Shown here: one piece after another, positions 60,076 to 64,000 of the stretch
Layout: the number at the start of each line of letters is the position of its first letter
How positions within the stretch are numbered: the stretch's first letter is position 1
Source: Branchiostoma lanceolatum
Lineage: Eukaryota > Chordata > Leptocardii > Amphioxiformes > Branchiostomatidae
Direction of reading: 5' to 3'
NCBI RefSeq assembly: GCF_035083965.1
Contig: NC_089736.1
Location: 10,068,207 to 10,132,206, forward strand
DNA length: 64,000 nt
Notes under the pieces: model-generated
The model's input: the letters and a program-made list of their open reading frames with translations, nothing else
Told to the model about the DNA's origin: nothing
Databases searched by the model: none
Translations under genes and position numbers: made by a program

Positions 60076-60772
60076 ATTGCCTTTTTTGTTGTTATTTTGG
60101 TTGTTGCTGACCTATTGCAGTTTCATGCCACTCTAGAAAGTCTGACAGATGCTGGATATGTCAGTTTAACTTCTAGGTTTTATGTAATCATTATGTATAG
60201 GAATACGCAATAACCAACAACGTTAGATGGATTCATTTACCCGCCAGTTGTTTGCTCAACCAAGTACTAGTACAGTTGACATTTTTAGTGACGGCAAATT
60301 TCCATAAAAATATGTCTGCCTTTCTGATTTAGAAGTAAAGTGTTATTTTTTCTACAAAACACCCAAGGAAAAGTAATCAATTGTGCAAAGCTTCCAAATA
60401 TACAGAAGAACTTACTACATCTGCTTGACACCTTTGGTTGACCGACTGTCCCAGTTTTCTAGGACGAATGTACCTGGGGGCCTGCAAGATCTCCTTTCTA
60501 CCGTTACAATCCCTGAGGTACGCATAACCGAAAATTGACGAGCAGTACGCACGCCCGTACTGCGGAATAACATTCCTATACAATTCTTGTGAACACAAAA
60601 GTACACGGACAGTCTTTTGTCGGCAGATTTCCTATCAGAAAAAGCATATATCTGAATAGGACAGTTACACAAATCTAAGGCCCATCGGGGCGAATATAGT
60701 ATACTAGACTATAAGGGGATAGTTCAGTCTACTATTTACATCAAATTTATCAGTAGTAGAGTTTGTCCTATC

Positions 60773-60865
60773 TATACTGACGTCTTGGAATTAGTGGCAA
60801 CAGGGGACAAGCTTTGTTATGTTCATTGTAAACAATCTGAGGCGGCTCTTTTCTAGTTGTGCTCA
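60773..60865 (-). pseudogene. Decayed first-exon copy in G6 unit
   Basis: Recognisable copy of the family first exon, but the start is CTG, an in-frame TAG follows four codons later, and the donor GT is changed to AT. Confidence 0.65.
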
Positions 60866-61179
60866 GCGTCGTCCAAGCAACTAAAGCTAGCATAGATACG
60901 CGTTTTCCTGGAATATTGGACAAGATTTGTTAAGGAGGAATGTATGTGCATGTAACTTGAACGGGCACTGTATGGAGATCGGCATTGTCTTATAACATAA
61001 TTTAGAGATGGGCGAAGCAGTTGAAATGAGCACCACAAATGATGAACTGAAATGTATTCAGTATATCAGCATAAAAAGCAGCATCTAAACGAACTTCCTG
61101 TTATCACAATGTCTTTTACACAAGAAATTCATCAATTTTGTGGTTGTAATTATTTGACAATTCACAGAAGCAAACGCAC

Positions 61180-61422
61180 CTGTACTGTCCTCCTGTTGTA
61201 ATGCACCAGCCGCATACGTTCCATTGTGAACCAAGCCAACGACTTTCTGGCCCACAGTTACTGGGAGACTGTCTGCCCCCACACGGGATGGTTGTTCTTC
61301 ATGTTTGCGTTGTTTACCGGTCTGCCGTAGTTTACTGATTTCATCTTTGTCTATGTAATGGTACATGTGGGTGCCAGCATATTCTGGGTCTCTACTGGTA
61401 GCAGGGGGCGTGTACTCTGTAC
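61180..61422 (-). CDS. G6 tail-module exon (type K, distal)
   Basis: 243 bp, phase 1-1, CGCAG acceptor and GTGCGT donor. HMYHYIDKDEISKLRQTGKQ and NGTYAAGALQQ. Can be spliced between the distal first exon and any later module in frame. Confidence 0.75.
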
Positions 61423-61941
61423 CTGCGGAAAGTTCCAAAAATCCTGTGTTATTATTTTATCAACTATAACCGAAAAGCGAGAAGAAGCAGAATTTATCTA
61501 ATGATACTCATATTCTTTTATATCCGTTTACTGTACTTTTATTTTGTTTTTGTTGTGACCTGTACTTAGCCAAGTGTGGCAGAAATGTGCAATAAAGGTC
61601 TTCATTCATTTAACAGGAAACATTTAGTAAGAGTATGCAAGTCCGTCTCATCTTGATGGTAGCGGCGTCGTGTGTCGTCGTGTGACTTTGTTTTCGCATA
61701 ATTTTTAAACAAGTTGTGACAAAACCAAGTTGAATCATCAACAAGTATCTAACACGAGCACGATAATCCCCAAAATGCCCGTAGGCTGCGACGATTGCAC
61801 GACGTCTGTGATTTGTATTGGAGATCAACTGTCTCGACCGGGAGGCCTGTTTGAGACTGAGGTTACAATAAAAAATATCGTGGATTTATCAAACTGAAAT
61901 AAGATTTTCAACAAGTGTGTCAGTATTAGAGTGTATCCTAC

Positions 61942-62011
61942 CTGTACTGTCGTCTTGGTACGGAAGTGGTGGCAACGGGCGACGAGCTTTGTTGCCTCCA
62001 CTGTGCGCCAT
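61942..62011 (-). CDS. G6 distal alternative first exon
   Basis: MAHSGGNKARRPLPPLPYQD, phase 1 out at GTAGGAT. The family start is TTG here, and part of the KEPRQ segment is deleted, so the second Met is the only usable start. Confidence 0.6.
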
Positions 62012-62299
62012 CTTTTTTTCTGTTGTGCTCAACGTCGGCCAAGCAACTTAGGGACAAGGACAATGGAGATCGTGTGATCCATACACGAGTTGCGCATGCG
62101 TAGTCTCTACAACTCAAAACGTTATGTATTACCGACTGCATATCAAACAAAAGGTTTTTCTGCTTTGTACTGTTGATTAAATTCAGCTGTGAGGACGTGA
62201 TGAACGTGGCTTGAAATGAATTCTTAAAATGCTGACAAATGGCTATGAGTATGAGAGACCGACACCATTCTCGTAAAACTAGACCTGAAACTGGTAACC

Positions 62300-64000
62300 G
62301 TTGATATTTATACTAAGCGTTAGTAAATCGAATATCTACTTCTTACCTACTAGTAGACTGTTCGGGTAAAATATGTCATAATACGATCTGTATTGAAATT
62401 GTCTTGCAATCAACAAATCAACAAAAACAAGGCGGATCGATTAGTCTGCATTGCATGCAGAAACATCGCCCACTGGCAAATGTGATTGTTTGTAAAACAT
62501 CGTAAAAAAGTGTTTATTTATTTTTTTGTTAGACTGAAATTCTCTTTGAAGAAAATAATGCATGTTCCATGATATCAAAGCACAAAAGCCATCTATTGTC
62601 TTTATAGATAGGACGGCATCATTCCATGTTATTGCCATGACAGTTACACTGAAATGTGGTACAAACATGCAACGTCAGGAAACATTTTAAGTCGAAATAG
62701 CTCTTAATCTTACAATAAGGAATTTGACGTTATGTTCGAACCACCTACATGTATTAAGATTACAGCTTATTCTCAGGTGCTTATTATACAAAGTAGTCAC
62801 TGTTAAATTTGATTTAGTGAACTACTTCCTGAGAAGTACAAAAAAGGCTTCTAGATCGTAAGGAATTAAACATATTTAACACATTGATAGATCCGACGAA
62901 TATGCTGGAATTTTGACATTTTATTACGAAATACTAATTGCATATAATCAACATGTGCGTAGCATTTTTACTTTGAATACGTGCTTGAATAACACTTTCT
63001 AAGTTATAGTGATAATTGTACAACATAATGTAATAAAAAATAATCATAATGACAATTACGCAACTTCACACATGATTTATAACATATTGTAACACATGTA
63101 CATGCTACATACATGTACATATCATCTTCTATCAAGCACTGATCATTTAGATTAGGGATATAGTTGTAAAAGATTAATCTTTCCCTTAGTGCCGGTAGCT
63201 TTTCAGCGATTTCTGTGTGGTTCATATGTATTTTAGTCTTTATGTATCATCTTGCTGATAGCGGCCTGGTGCATAGGCAATTCTAACACGTCTATATAAA
63301 GCGCTGCAGTATTACATAAGATAACTTAGTATTAGCATAAGAATCAGTGTCCTTAAATGACATTAATGTGTCAAAACATAACATATATTCTGTTTCTATT
63401 CAAATTTTACTCTTTCACACGGTACAGCAACTAACCCTAAAAATGTCTTTAAATATTATAAACTCTGTCTGAAAAAAAATTATTTCCCAACAGTAGCCTG
63501 CCCACGCTTGACACTGGACATACATTTCTATCAATTTCAACGCTCTGGAGAAGGAAATATGGCTGTGGGATCTTCATGCACCTCAGTGACTAGAAAACGT
63601 TTTCAGAGGACGGCCTCATTACAATGGTTGTTTACGCCTTTTTACCCAGACTAATGATCGGAAGGTGCAATGAACATGCCAACGTTGAGGTGATTCTCTT
63701 GTTTTGGACCAAATGTTAACATTAGAGTTAAATGCACATATGTTTTCTATATGTGCTTTTATTCGGACATTATCATTTTTTACTAGATACAAGGACGCTA
63801 ACAAAATCTTTGTGCTCTTCCCCATGGACGTAACGGGTAACAAAGATCTATATTATTTCATGTTGTGTTGCCATTATCATTTTTTACAGACACGTTCACA
63901 AATCTTTCTTAAATACGATTGAAAACGAGAATAGTACTCGTACAAGTCGGATTAGATATAAACTAGGTCGGTCTTGGCATCAGCATCTTTACAAGCAGAC
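62300..64000. other. Spacer upstream of G6 (segmental copy 4, runs off right edge)
   Basis: No gene seen. Resembles the G3-G4, G4-G5 and G5-G6 spacers: catcgcccactggcaaatgtg near 62465, ttacgaaatactaa near 62930, and the ctctggagaaggaaat element near 63540. In the other copies this order leads to the 3' end of the next receptor gene. Confidence 0.5.

Noticed and set aside
1..64000. tRNA, rRNA, CRISPR or bacterial operon features
   Set aside because: None seen; the sequence is clearly eukaryotic with spliced genes. The regular repeats are exon arrays and minisatellites, not CRISPR.

Overview
The window looks like chordate invertebrate DNA, most likely amphioxus (Branchiostoma). It is AT-rich and intron-rich, with mosaic lectin genes built from phase-1 domain exons (sushi/CCP, C-type lectin, kringle, SUEL lectin). 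Species assignment is an inference from gene content; no database search was possible. All recognisable genes lie on the minus strand. Exons were assembled by hand from AG|...|GT boundaries and checked for phase. Every gene model below keeps one open frame, which is strong internal support.

Layout. G1 (7-2794, runs off the left edge) is a type I membrane SUEL/rhamnose-type lectin with a Thr-rich stalk and a tail carrying three YAKP motifs. G2 (6856-10656) and G3 (13476-21826) are a tandem-duplicated pair of type II membrane proteins: cytoplasmic tail module, transmembrane helix, Thr/Pro stalk and a short unrecognised C-terminus, with no lectin domain. G3 has six tandem copies of the tail-module exon where G2 has one. 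G4 (26091-33382, alternative starts to 36347), G5 (38882-45691) and G6 (49203-58838, alternative starts to 62011) are three tandem paralogues of a type II C-type-lectin receptor. Each has a first exon with an RPLPPLP-like SH3-ligand motif, one or more tyrosine-containing tail-module exons, a transmembrane helix, a mucin-like heptad stalk, 7, 2 or 6 CCP domains (a kringle in G6 only), and a C-terminal CTLD.

The spacers between G3/G4, G4/G5, G5/G6 and beyond G6 resemble one another. The right half is therefore a tandem segmental array, and a further paralogue is expected beyond the right edge.

The most notable theme is a receptor family that shares one tail module (Y-x-Y-I-D-x-D-E-I...LRQ...MYVPGAL) across lectin and non-lectin members. 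The module sits on a symmetric 1-1 exon that can be duplicated or skipped without breaking the frame. Other notable objects are a perfect 90-bp palindrome at 3216-3405, decayed first exons, and a broken splice donor rescued by an in-frame cryptic donor.
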